Assembly: GCA_016188575.1 (NCBI GenBank)
Contig: JACPHN010000094.1
Location: forward strand, 43,630-107,629
Direction of reading: 5' to 3'
Length of the DNA stretch: 64,000 bases
Source: Candidatus Schekmanbacteria bacterium
GTDB lineage: Bacteria > CSSED10-310 > JACPHN01
Shown here: one piece after another, positions 50,879-59,119 of the stretch
Layout: each line of letters starts with the position of its first letter
Position numbering within the stretch: the first letter of the stretch is position 1
The notes under the pieces: generated by a model
Databases searched by the model: none
What the model saw: only the letters and a program-made list of their open reading frames with translations
What the model was told of the DNA's origin: nothing
Position numbers and translations under genes: made by a program

Positions 50879-52171
50879 TTACCCGCGTTCGCTTCTGGGC
50901 ACGAACGGTCGCGGCCCCACGCCTACGTAAACTTGGCGCGGGCGAGAGATTTTCTGCTCCTTGTCCAGCAGGAGCTCTTGCCAGTGCGCGAGCCAGCCGA
51001 CGGTGCGCGGGATCGCGAAAAGGACGGGGAAGATGGTCATCGGAAAGTTCATCGCTTTGTAGATCAGCCCGCTGTAGAAATCCACATTGGGGTAGAGCTG
51101 TCGAGAGATGAAGTAGTCTTCTTGTAGAGCGATGCGTTCGAGCTCAACGGCGACGTCGAGTAAGGGGCTCCGGCCGGTGACGGTGAACACTTCGTCGAAG
51201 CAGCGTTTGATGATCTTGGCGCGCGGATCATAGGCCCGATAGACGCGGTGGCCGAATCCCATCAGGCGGCGTTCCCCACGCTTGACGCTGGCCAGGAACG
51301 AGGGAATGTTGTCGACCGTGCCGATCTCCTGGAGCATGCGCACCACCGCTTCGTTGGCACCGCCGTGCAACGGGCCATAGAGGGCCGCGGCGGCGCCGGA
51401 AAGTGCGCAATATGGATCTGCCTGGGAGCTCGCAATGACGCGCATCGATGTCGTCGAGCAATTTTGTTCATGGTCGGCGTGGCAGATGAACAAGACGTTG
51501 AGTGCGCGCTCGAATACCGGATTAGGCTTGTATTTGAGCTCGGTCATCTTGAACATCATGTTCAGGAAGTTGCCGACGTAGGCGAGATCATTGTCAGGGT
51601 ATGCAAACGTCATACCCTGGGAATGCCGATGAGCGAAGGCTGCGATCGTCGGGGTCTTGGCGATCAGGCGGAGAATCTGCAACTTCCGGCATTCGGCGTC
51701 GAAGACATTCTTCGCGTCCGGGTAGAAGGTGGAAAGCGCCGCCACGGAGCTCACAAAGATGCCCATGGGATGCGCATCGTGTTGAAAGCCCTCGATGTGT
51801 CGGGCGACATTCTTGTGAATCAACGTGTGGTTGGCGACGTCGGTCACCCATTGGTCGAGCTCCGACTGGGTGGGAAGCTCGCCGTTGAGGACGAGGTAAG
51901 CTACCTCGAGGAAGCTGCAGTTTTCCGCCAGCGCTTCGATGGCGTAGCCGCGGTGGCGGAGGATTCCTCTTTCGCCATTGAGCTCGGTGATGGCGCTCCG
52001 GCACGATGCTGTGTTCTTGAAAGCCGGATCGTAGCTCATCAGGCCGAAGTCGTCGTCGGAAGCGCGAATTTGTCGGAGGTGCGAGGCGTCGATCGTCCCC
52101 ATCTCGATCGGGATCTCGTAGGTGCGTCCGGTTCTGTTATCCGTGATGGTAAGCGAATTTTGAGCTGTCAC
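50879..52171 (-). CDS. gltA: Citrate synthase
   Basis: Condenses oxaloacetate and acetyl-CoA in the TCA cycle. The start is the GTG ending at 52171, preceded by GGAGG; upstream codons in frame look non-coding. The 430-residue product matches the hexameric Gram-negative type I enzyme, including the N-terminal beta region (LTITDNRTGRTYEIPI). Catalytic motifs are HADHEQNCSTTSMR, YGPLHGGANEAVVRML, GFGHRVYRAYDPRA and the aspartate/arginine segment PNVDFYSGLIY. It precedes a small membrane-protein gene on the same strand and ends 260 bp from the PhnD-like gene. Confidence 0.95.
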   Translation of the reverse strand: MTAQNSLTITDNRTGRTYEIPIEMGTIDASHLRQIRASDDDFGLMSYDPAFKNTASCRSAITELNGERGILRHRGYAIEALAENCSFLEVAYLVLNGELPTQSELDQWVTDVANHTLIHKNVARHIEGFQHDAHPMGIFVSSVAALSTFYPDAKNVFDAECRKLQILRLIAKTPTIAAFAHRHSQGMTFAYPDNDLAYVGNFLNMMFKMTELKYKPNPVFERALNVLFICHADHEQNCSTTSMRVIASSQADPYCALSGAAAALYGPLHGGANEAVVRMLQEIGTVDNIPSFLASVKRGERRLMGFGHRVYRAYDPRAKIIKRCFDEVFTVTGRSPLLDVAVELERIALQEDYFISRQLYPNVDFYSGLIYKAMNFPMTIFPVLFAIPRTVGWLAHWQELLLDKEQKISRPRQVYVGVGPRPFVPRSERG

Positions 52172-52200
52172 ATCCACCCTCCACTGTGCTGCACACGGCG

Positions 52201-52395
52201 TTAGAGGCGCTTGCCCCGTTCCGCCATGCTCGTGATAAGCCATCGGAAGCCAAAAAACGCGCTGGCTCCGAACAGCGCCGCGCCAAGCCACGAGCTGATG
52301 AGCATCCCGACGATGCCACCGCCGGCGAGAATTACGGCTTTCTTGCCCAGACTTCGTGACTTGGACGTATCGTACCGAATCAGGTCATCGCTCAT
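52201..52395 (-). CDS. Small membrane protein of unknown function
   Basis: 64 residues. A charged N-terminus (SDDLIRYDTSKSRSLGKKAV) is followed by two short hydrophobic stretches (ILAGGGIVGMLISSWLGAAL and FGASAFFGFRWLITS), so probably a hairpin in the inner membrane. It lies 29 bp upstream of the citrate synthase start on the same strand and may share its transcript. No family is recognised. Confidence 0.6.
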   Translation of the reverse strand: MSDDLIRYDTSKSRSLGKKAVILAGGGIVGMLISSWLGAALFGASAFFGFRWLITSMAERGKRL

Positions 52396-52572
52396 GTCCC
52401 TACTCTCTGTGCGCCCAAACGTTCGGGCCAGGTAACGTGGTCGCTTTCATGATTGGGGTCGATTTTTTTGGAGGAGCCACAAGGCGTAGACACGGACGTC
52501 GGGCCGTGTCCCCCGGGTAACGGCATCATAACACGATGCTCCGAACCGCTCCAGTCCCGGGCCTCCGCGAAG

Positions 52573-52601
52573 TTGACAGACATGGGCAATTCGAGTATTG
52601 T
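52573..52601 (+). promoter_or_regulatory. Sigma70-type promoter for tRNA-Arg
   Basis: TTGACA (52573-52578) and TATTGT (52596-52601) with a 17-bp spacer; the expected start near 52608 is about 27 bases before the mature tRNA. Confidence 0.75.
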
Positions 52602-52634
52602 GACCAGGTAGCCAGGGCGGCAGTAGCCGCGCGC

Positions 52635-52708
52635 GCGCCTGTAGCTCAGCAGGACAGAGCAGCGGTTTCCTAAACCGCAGGTCGACCGTTCAAGTCGGTC
52701 CAGGCGTA
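52635..52708 (+). tRNA. tRNA-Arg (anticodon CCT)
   Basis: The acceptor GCGCCTG/CAGGCGT has one terminal G-T pair; the anticodon arm GCGGT-TTCCTAA-ACCGC gives anticodon CCT, reading AGG; the T arm is GACCG-TTCAAGT-CGGTC. The discriminator is A at 52708 and CCA is not encoded. Confidence 0.93.
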
Positions 52709-52740
52709 TTCAGAAATGCGTTGATCGCGTGTTTTCCCCG

Positions 52741-52785
52741 CCCTCCCCGCCCTCCCCGCCCTCCCCGCCCTCCCCGCCCTCCCCG
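52741..52785. repeat. Tandem repeat, five exact copies of CCCTCCCCG
   Basis: Five uninterrupted 9-bp units lie just after tRNA-Arg, preceded by TTTTCCCCG. This is a simple low-complexity pyrimidine tract without spacers; no gene is present between here and the btu promoter. Confidence 0.9.
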
Positions 52786-52962
52786 CCTGCCCCGTCCACC
52801 CTTGTGCGGCAGAATCGCGTCGCGTTGCTGTCAATTTCGCCGCCACGCATCGTAGGCGTCCGACAGGCGCGTCCCGCGGCGCGCGCAGAGCTCCCTTGCC
52901 CGACCGCGAGGCAAGTGGTCGGGCGAAACGGCACCGCTACTGCCTGTGCCCTCGCGCCATTA

Positions 52963-52991
52963 TTGACATGGCCGCGGCGGACAGCTATTCT
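52963..52991 (+). promoter_or_regulatory. Sigma70-type promoter of the btu operon
   Basis: TTGACA (52963-52968), 17-bp spacer, TATTCT (52986-52991). The transcript would begin about 52998, immediately before the riboswitch. Confidence 0.82.
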
Positions 52992-53007
52992 GGCGCTCGC
53001 TGCGTCG

Positions 53008-53180
53008 CGCTCTCATTCGCCTGTTGGGAAGCTGGTGAGAATCCAGCGCGGCCCCCGCCACTGTGACCGGGGACGAAAGCCGCGGTTAGCCACTGCTCCG
53101 CCAGATGTCGAGGCTGATATCTACGGTGTGGGAAGGGGCGGCGAGTAGATCGATCCGGGAGCCAGGAGACCGGACGCAGC
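53008..53180 (+). ncRNA. Cobalamin riboswitch
   Basis: It carries the hallmark blocks in order: GGGAAGCTGGTGAGAATCC (53036-53054), GCGCGGCCCCCGCCACTGTG (the conserved core), ACGAAAGCCGCG, a second GCCACTG, a GGGAAGG element, and the closing GGGAGCCAGGAGACC (53157-53171). It lies between a strong promoter and btuB, and should reduce expression of the vitamin B12 uptake operon when adenosylcobalamin or methylcobalamin is plentiful. The exact limits and the expression platform (53181-53301, GC-rich hairpins near the btuB ribosome site) are estimated by eye. Confidence 0.92.
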
Positions 53181-53301
53181 GCCAACGAAGAAACGGGGCG
53201 ACGTCGCGGCTCGAGAGCTGAGCGCAAGGCGGCCGAGGCGGCCAGTCCCATGGTTCGACGCGCGCGCGCCGGCGGGGGTGCCGGTACGCTGGAGGTGCTT
53301 C

Positions 53302-55224
53302 ATGCGTTTGCTGCCTTTCCCTCGCACCTGTTCAGGTGCCAGCGCACTGCTCATTGCCTCACTCCTGGTGCTCATGGCGCCGGCGTCCCCGGCCGCTCCC
53401 GGTGACCCCGCGTCCCGGGGTGAGAGCGCCACCGAAGACGACGCCGAGCCTTCCGTTCAAGAAGTCATCACCGTCACCGCGACCCCAGAATCTGAAGCTG
53501 TCGTGCCTGCCACGGTCACGGTGATCGGGCGCGAGGAAATTGATCGGCGCCAGGCCACCTCGGTCGCAACGTTGCTCGGGGCAGTTCCTGGCCTGGCCGT
53601 CGCCACCACGGGCGGGCCCGGTGATCCCACGAGCGTGTTCACGCGAGGCACCAACTCCACGCAGACCCTGGTGCTTCTCGATGGCGTCAAGCTCAACAAT
53701 CCCAACTTCTCCGGGTATGACTTCGCAAACCTCACAACCGACGCTGTGGAGCGCATCGAAGTCGTGCGCGGCCCGTTTTCGGCACTGTGGGGAGCTGACG
53801 CTGTCGGCGGTGTCGTCAACTTGATCTCGCGCCGGGAAAAGGTGCCCTTCACCGGCACGGCGGGTTTCGAGGGAGGTCAAGACGGCTACTGGCGTGCCAA
53901 CGCTCTGGCAGGCGGCACTGCCGGGATTGTCGACTACTTCTCTTCCTACGCCGAGAGCCGCTGGGAAGGTGAACCCACCAATGACTACTACAACGGCCGC
54001 AACGCCGACCTCCGAGCTCTGGTCGCGCCGATTTCCGACCTGCGCGCCGGGATCACGGGGCACTGGAGCGAGGGAGAGAGCGGCATCCCGTATTCGGGCG
54101 GCGTTGGCACCCCGCCGAGCCCCAACCGGCGCCAGAAATCAACAGAGCTCGCCATCAGCCTTCCGGTGCATCACCGCGTGCTGGACGAGTGGGAGTACGA
54201 CTTCTCGATTTCCGAGGTGCGGACCAGTCTGTCTTTTCGCGATCCGGCCGACCCCTACGGTTTCTTCTGGTCCGACGTCGACACGCGCTTGACCTCCGCC
54301 GCGACAATGCAGACGCTTACCCTTGGACCTTCCAAGACGAGCCTGGGCGGTTCGTGGGAGCGGCGCGAAGTGGACCAGAAGGATGTCTTCAGCGAAAGCT
54401 TGAAAGACGTCGGCGACGATACGTGGGGCGTATTTCTGCAGGAGCAGTTGCAGGTGGGGCGGCACTTCCTGATGCATGCCGGGCTCCGCCAAGACCAACA
54501 CGAAGCGTTCGGCAGCCAGTTGTCGCCGAGAGCTGCCGTGGCGTTTCTGTGGAATGCCGACCGCGACAAGGTGCATGCCTCCTACGGGCGTTCCTTCCGG
54601 GCGCCGTCGGTTGGCGAGCTCTACTACCCAGGCTGGGGCAACGCGAATCTGCGGCCTGAAAGGGCGACCAGCTACGAGCTTGGCTACCGCCACGCCTTCG
54701 CCGGCGACAGCGGAAGCTCCTGGCTCAAGGGCAACGCCTCTCTCACCTATTATTACACGCGGATCGAGGATTTGATCCAGTACGACTTCACGATTTTCGT
54801 GATGGAGAACATCGGGAAGGCGACTACTCGCGGCTGGGAGCTGGCCGCTACCTGGGAGCCGCTGTCCAGCCTGCAGACCAGGATTTCCTATACCTACGGC
54901 AGCACGAAGGACCTCGACAGTGGGCAATCCTTGCTGCGGCGCCCTGAGCACTCGGCAGCCGTCTCCGTCGGCTATGCGCCCTGGCCGTGGCTCGATGGCA
55001 ACGTGACCGCGACGTACGTAGGGAAGCGCGACGACATCGCCATCGACTACTCGCGACAGGAGAATGACGCGTACGCTCGCGTGGACGTGGCCCTGAGCGG
55101 TCATGCGTGGTTCGCCTCCCCGTTCGTGCGCGTGCAGAATGCGCTCGACGAGAAGTACGAAGAAGCCCTCGGGTACCCCGCTCCCGCCCGGACCTTCATC
55201 GCCGGAATACGCCTGACGTACTGA
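53302..55224 (+). CDS. btuB: TonB-dependent vitamin B12 outer-membrane receptor
   Basis: About 640 residues from the ATG at 53302 (GGAGGTG upstream), with a signal peptide ending near ASPAAPG. A TonB-box-like segment (QEVITVTATPE) precedes the plug domain (EIDRRQATSVATLLGAVPGL; FTRGTNSTQTLVLLDGVKLN; EVVRGPFSALWGADAVGGV) and a 22-strand-type beta barrel ending in the outer-membrane signature FIAGIRLTY. Riboswitch control and the following btuFDC genes make cobalamin the substrate. Confidence 0.93.
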   Translation: MRLLPFPRTCSGASALLIASLLVLMAPASPAAPGDPASRGESATEDDAEPSVQEVITVTATPESEAVVPATVTVIGREEIDRRQATSVATLLGAVPGLAVATTGGPGDPTSVFTRGTNSTQTLVLLDGVKLNNPNFSGYDFANLTTDAVERIEVVRGPFSALWGADAVGGVVNLISRREKVPFTGTAGFEGGQDGYWRANALAGGTAGIVDYFSSYAESRWEGEPTNDYYNGRNADLRALVAPISDLRAGITGHWSEGESGIPYSGGVGTPPSPNRRQKSTELAISLPVHHRVLDEWEYDFSISEVRTSLSFRDPADPYGFFWSDVDTRLTSAATMQTLTLGPSKTSLGGSWERREVDQKDVFSESLKDVGDDTWGVFLQEQLQVGRHFLMHAGLRQDQHEAFGSQLSPRAAVAFLWNADRDKVHASYGRSFRAPSVGELYYPGWGNANLRPERATSYELGYRHAFAGDSGSSWLKGNASLTYYYTRIEDLIQYDFTIFVMENIGKATTRGWELAATWEPLSSLQTRISYTYGSTKDLDSGQSLLRRPEHSAAVSVGYAPWPWLDGNVTATYVGKRDDIAIDYSRQENDAYARVDVALSGHAWFASPFVRVQNALDEKYEEALGYPAPARTFIAGIRLTY

Positions 55225-55272
55225 GTGAGCGCGCCGGTCACCGAGGTGCCGGCGCCGCAATACGGAGACGCC

Positions 55273-56229
55273 ATGACACCGTTTGCAGGCACCGCGCGTT
55301 GCTCTCCGCGACTGGCTGTGGCGCTGGCGTGGGGAGTCTGGGCCCTGGCCGCAGGGTCGATTCTCGCAGCGGAGGCTCGGCCACAACGTATCATTTCCAT
55401 GGCGCCGAACATCACCGAGCTGCTGTTTGCGGTCGGCGCCGGCGACCGCGTCGTCGGCGTCACCGAGTTCTGCGGGTATCCGCCGGAGGCTCGGAAACGG
55501 GCCAAGGTCGGCGGTTACCTCAACCCGAATCTCGAAATCATCACGGCGTTGCGACCGGACCTCGTTGTGGCGTATCGGGAGCACGAGGTCCTGAACCAGC
55601 ACTGCAAACGCATCGGCGTGCCCGTGCTGAGCCTGACTATGCTCTCCCTGGAGGACGTGTTTCGCAACATCGCACTGGTGGCCGAGGCCGTCGGCCATCC
55701 GGAGGCAGGGCGCGCACTTGCGTCCTCGATCCAGGCGGACCTGGACGCGGTTCGCGGTCAGGCAGCCGCCTTGCGGCCACCGCGGACGTTGCTGCTGCTT
55801 GGGCCGCTTGCAACCGATGGCACTCATCCCATGGCGGTAGGCAACGGGAGCTTTCTGGCCGACCTCCTGGTACTGGCTGGCGCGGCGAATGTCTTCGCTG
55901 ATGTGGCCCGGCCATACTTCTACCCGTCGACCGAGGAAATCCTGGCGCGACAGCCTGAAGTCATCCTGGAAACCGTGCTCGAGGTCGAACCCATCGCCGC
56001 CGCCGGCGATCGCCGCGACACCGATCAGGACGTGCATCTGACGTGGACCGTAAGCCCGGCCTGGGCCAAGCTTGCAGGGCTGCCTGCGGTGCGCGATGGC
56101 CGTATCGTGCGCCTGGACGGCAAGCAACTGCACAGTCCGGGACCGCGCGTCGGGGCCGTCGCCCGCGCGCTCGTCCGCGCCGTGCACGGCGGCGAGCGCG
56201 CCGCTGCGGCCGCGGGCTCCAGGCGGTGA
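55273..56229 (+). CDS. btuF: Periplasmic cobalamin-binding protein
   Basis: 318 residues from the ATG at 55273 (GGAG seven bases upstream; a GTG at 55225 is an alternative). A signal peptide (VALAWGVWALAAGSILAAEA) leads to a class III binding protein: RIISMAPNITELLFAVGAGD, VGVTEFCGYPPEA, and a rigid-helix hinge between two lobes. It delivers cobalamin from BtuB to BtuCD. Its TGA overlaps the next gene's GTG. Confidence 0.9.
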   Translation: MTPFAGTARCSPRLAVALAWGVWALAAGSILAAEARPQRIISMAPNITELLFAVGAGDRVVGVTEFCGYPPEARKRAKVGGYLNPNLEIITALRPDLVVAYREHEVLNQHCKRIGVPVLSLTMLSLEDVFRNIALVAEAVGHPEAGRALASSIQADLDAVRGQAAALRPPRTLLLLGPLATDGTHPMAVGNGSFLADLLVLAGAANVFADVARPYFYPSTEEILARQPEVILETVLEVEPIAAAGDRRDTDQDVHLTWTVSPAWAKLAGLPAVRDGRIVRLDGKQLHSPGPRVGAVARALVRAVHGGERAAAAAGSRR

Positions 56230-57026
56230 CACTCGTGTCCGCTCTGCTCGAGGTCGACGGCGTCAGCTTTTCGTACGGCACCGCGACGACCTTGCGAAAC
56301 ATATCCTTTGCGGTCGGCAGCAACGACCTCCTCGCTCTGATTGGGCCAAACGGCAGCGGCAAGTCGACGCTGCTGCGCATTGCGGCTGGGCTCATGCGGC
56401 CCGATAGCGGCGTCGTCCGCCTCGCCGGAGCCAGCCTGGCGAGCCTTTCGCGGCGCGCGATCGCCCGCCGCATTGCGTTTGTGCCCCAGGAGACAACTGT
56501 TGCCTTCCCCTTCGGCGTGGGCGAGATCGTGATGATGGGGCGCTACCCTCACCTCTCCGCGTTCGGCTTTGAAGGCGAGCGGGACGCGCAGGTGGCGAGG
56601 GAGGCCATGGCGGCGACAGAGACCCTCCATCTCGCCGATCGATCGTTTGCCGAGCTCTCAGGCGGCGAAAAGCAGCGCGTGCTCATCGCCGCGGCGCTGG
56701 CCCAGGAGCCCGAAATCCTGGTTCTGGACGAGCCGACCTCATCGCTCGACCTGCACCACCAGGTAGGCATTTTTCGCACGCTGTTGCGCGCCAACGAGCG
56801 CGGCTTGACCATCATCGCGGCGCTGCACGACCTCAACCTCGCCGCCGGCTATTGTTCCCGCCTGATGCTGCTCGATAGCGGAGCGATCGCGGCCATCGGC
56901 GCTCCCCGAGACGTCCTCACCGAAACTCGGCTGGCCGCGGTTTACCGCACCGCCGTGCGGCTGCTCGGGTTGCCGGACGGCGCCTTCTTCGTGGTGCCGA
57001 AGTACCAGCGCGGAAGTGCGACGTGA
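56226..57026 (+). CDS. btuD: Cobalamin ABC transporter ATPase
   Basis: 266 residues from the GTG overlapping the btuF stop (a GTG at 56235 is also possible). Walker A is GPNGSGKST, Q-loop VPQETTVAFPFGV, signature ELSGGEKQRVLIA, Walker B ILVLDEPTSSLD, switch histidine ALHDLNLA. This is the FecE/BtuD family. Gene order btuF-btuD-btuC with overlapping stops shows tight coupling. Confidence 0.92.
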   Translation: MTLVSALLEVDGVSFSYGTATTLRNISFAVGSNDLLALIGPNGSGKSTLLRIAAGLMRPDSGVVRLAGASLASLSRRAIARRIAFVPQETTVAFPFGVGEIVMMGRYPHLSAFGFEGERDAQVAREAMAATETLHLADRSFAELSGGEKQRVLIAAALAQEPEILVLDEPTSSLDLHHQVGIFRTLLRANERGLTIIAALHDLNLAAGYCSRLMLLDSGAIAAIGAPRDVLTETRLAAVYRTAVRLLGLPDGAFFVVPKYQRGSAT

Positions 57027-58054
57027 GACGCCAGCGGATCGTCGCGCTGACCCGCCGCCGGCTGGCGGTCACGACGGCAACGCTCGCGCTCGCCGCAGCG
57101 TTGAGCGCGGCCGCCGGCATCCTGCTCGGCCCGGTGCACATCGACTGGCGCGCGGCGCTCGCGGACCCCGCCGGCATCGACGCCACCATCGTCTTCGAGA
57201 CCCGACTCCCGCGAGTGGTCATGGGGCTACTGGCGGGCTCCGGTCTCTCCGTCGCCGGCCTGGCCATCCAGGCGCTCCTCAAGAACCCACTTGCCGAGCC
57301 GTTTACGCTGGGCATTTCCTCGGGAGCGTCGCTCGGCGCCATCCTGGCGATCCGCTTCGGGTTGGACCTGGAGATCGCCGGCATCGGCGCGCTACCCCTG
57401 CTCTCATTCCTTGCCAGCCTCGCCACCGTCGGCATTGTCTATGCGCTCGCGCGTCAGGGCACCGCCCTCCCGGTGTCGACGTTGCTCCTGGCGGGCGTGA
57501 CACTGTCCTTTTTCTTCGGCGCCGTGATCCTGTTCATCCACTACCTTTCGGACTACGGTCAAAGCTATCGATTCGTGCGGTGGATGATGGGAGCGATCGA
57601 CGTGGCGGGTTACGGGCCAGCCATCTCCGCGGCGCCGCTGCTCGTGCTCGGCGTGCTCATGCTGTTCTCCCTCGCCCGCCCGCTGAACCTGCTTGCCGCC
57701 GGCGATCTCTTCGCCGCCTCGCGCGGCGTCGACGTGCTTGCAGCCCAGCGGTGGGTGTTCGTCGGGGCCTCGCTCATTACCGGTGCAATCATCTCCGTGT
57801 GCGGCCCGATCGGCTTTGTCGGGCTGATCGTTCCCCATGTCACTCGGCTGCTCTTCGGCAGTGACCATCGCCTGCTGCTTCCGGCCGCGGCACTTATTGG
57901 CGCCGCCTTCCTCGTCCTCTGCGACGCCGTGGCGCGAATCGCTGTGCCGCCTCTGGAGATTCCCGTCGGCGTGGTCACAGCGATGCTCGGCGGACCCTAC
58001 TTTCTTTTCCTGCTCAGGAAAGCGCGCGCTCGCGTTCTGTTCGGCGGCTTCTGA
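57023..58054 (+). CDS. btuC: Cobalamin ABC transporter permease (FecCD family)
   Basis: 343 residues with about ten membrane helices (e.g. VTTATLALAAALSAAAGILL; GLLAGSGLSVAGLAIQALLK; GALPLLSFLASLATVGIVYA). Conserved family features include NPLAEPFTLGISSGASLGA and the coupling-helix segment GPIGFVGLIVPHVTRLLFGS near 255-275. GTG start overlaps the btuD stop. It completes the inner-membrane BtuC2D2 importer; no btuC paralogue is seen. Confidence 0.93.
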   Translation: MRRQRIVALTRRRLAVTTATLALAAALSAAAGILLGPVHIDWRAALADPAGIDATIVFETRLPRVVMGLLAGSGLSVAGLAIQALLKNPLAEPFTLGISSGASLGAILAIRFGLDLEIAGIGALPLLSFLASLATVGIVYALARQGTALPVSTLLLAGVTLSFFFGAVILFIHYLSDYGQSYRFVRWMMGAIDVAGYGPAISAAPLLVLGVLMLFSLARPLNLLAAGDLFAASRGVDVLAAQRWVFVGASLITGAIISVCGPIGFVGLIVPHVTRLLFGSDHRLLLPAAALIGAAFLVLCDAVARIAVPPLEIPVGVVTAMLGGPYFLFLLRKARARVLFGGF

Positions 58055-58094
58055 GCCTGCCGCGAACGCGGGCGCGGGCTCGGGGACCTGTCAG

Positions 58095-58233
58095 CCTGAA
58101 TCCACCTCCTGTTTGACGTCGACGCGACAGCGCCCTCCTCCGTTCCTCCCCCCGCTTGCGGGGGAAGGTGCGGTGGGAGTCTTCGTGATGCGCTTTCCGC
58201 TCAGTTTGCAGTCGAGCTGGCGGTGGATTCAGG
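58095..58233. mobile_element. MITE-like element, best copy with perfect target duplication
   Basis: 139 bp. The left end CCTGAATCCACCTCC (58095-58109) and right end GGCGGTGGATTCAGG (58219-58233) are inverted repeats with one mismatch in 15. TCAG flanks both sides (58091-58094 and 58234-58237). The centre is a perfect hairpin CCCCCGC-TT-GCGGGGG (58149-58164). The right target duplication contains the arsM stop codon. The element separates convergent btuC and arsM and its hairpin may act as a terminator. It has no ORF. Confidence 0.78.
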
Positions 58234-59037
58234 TCAGCTCCGCGCCCTGAAGCCGCGCACCACGAGGTGCCGCACGGCGCGCAGTGCGGCGGCTACGTCT
58301 GCTGCCCCAAGTCGCGAGGCAATCTCGGTAAACAAGGGATCCGCAGCCAGCGCTGTGGGATTCGTCCCCTTTTCTTCGAGAATTTCGACAGCCTCAAAGC
58401 CCGCCGCAGTCATTGCCCTCACATAATCGTCGACCTGCGCCGCGCCCGAGACGCACATCACATAGGCGCCTGCGTGGCGGCGGACTGCCTCAGGAAGCTC
58501 GCCTCGGAGGACGATGTCCGAAACGACCGCACGCCCGCCAGGGGCCAGCACGCGGTGTGCCTCCCGGAAGACCGCCAGCTTGTCCGGCGCAAGATTGATC
58601 ACGCAGTTGGAGATCACGACGTCGGCCGAGCTGTCAGCAAGCGGCAGGGCTTCAATCTGCCCGAGCTCGAAAGCGACGTTGGTGATTCCCGCGTTGGCGG
58701 CGTTCCGCCGCGCGCGCTGGACCATCTCCGGCGTCATGTCAACGCCGGTCACAAAACCGGTCGGCCCTACCGCCGCCGCCGCGAGAAAAACGTCGAGCCC
58801 GCCTCCCGATCCGAGGTCCACAACGCGCTCTCCGGGCCGCAGCGCGGCAAGCGCGATCGGGTTGCCGCAGCCGAGACCGAGATCAGCTCCCACCGGCACC
58901 GCGGCGAGTGCCGCCGCGTCGTAGCCGAGCTGTGCGGAGCTCGTGGGGGGGGCGCAGCACGCGCGCCGTTCGTCCCGTGCGATGCTGCCGTAGGCCGTCC
59001 TGACGATTTCGTGGACTTGTTGCGAGCTCGTGCTCAT
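58234..59037 (-). CDS. arsM: Arsenite S-adenosylmethionine methyltransferase
   Basis: 267 residues; GGAAGGA precedes the ATG. Methylates As(III) to volatile or less bound forms. The SAM site is VVDLGSGGGLDVFLAA and VTGVDMTPEMV. All the arsenic-binding-type cysteines are present: Cys27/28 in RRACCAPP, LGLGCGNP, ISNCVINLAPDK and YVMCVSGAA. The MarR gene lies 82 bp upstream on the same strand, and a shared motif precedes both. Its last codon borders the MITE copy. Confidence 0.93.
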   Translation of the reverse strand: MSTSSQQVHEIVRTAYGSIARDERRACCAPPTSSAQLGYDAAALAAVPVGADLGLGCGNPIALAALRPGERVVDLGSGGGLDVFLAAAAVGPTGFVTGVDMTPEMVQRARRNAANAGITNVAFELGQIEALPLADSSADVVISNCVINLAPDKLAVFREAHRVLAPGGRAVVSDIVLRGELPEAVRRHAGAYVMCVSGAAQVDDYVRAMTAAGFEAVEILEEKGTNPTALAADPLFTEIASRLGAADVAAALRAVRHLVVRGFRARS

Positions 59038-59062
59038 GTCGTTCCTTCCTTTCTATCCTTCT

Positions 59063-59076
59063 ATGATACAAGTAAT
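59063..59076. promoter_or_regulatory. Candidate MarR operator before arsM
   Basis: ATGATACAAGTAAT (plus strand) matches ATACTACAAATAAT before marR at 11 of 14 positions. It overlaps the near-palindrome CTTCTATGATACAAG (59058-59072) and a possible minus-strand -10 box (TATCAT). Confidence 0.5.
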
Positions 59077-59119
59077 GGGATGGCCGACGCCTACCGGCGC
59101 CGACCTGGGAGGGGATTGG

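Noticed and set aside
52741-52785. Regular 9-bp repeats considered as a CRISPR array or iteron set
   Set aside because: Units are contiguous without spacers, far too short for CRISPR, and no cas or replication gene is near.
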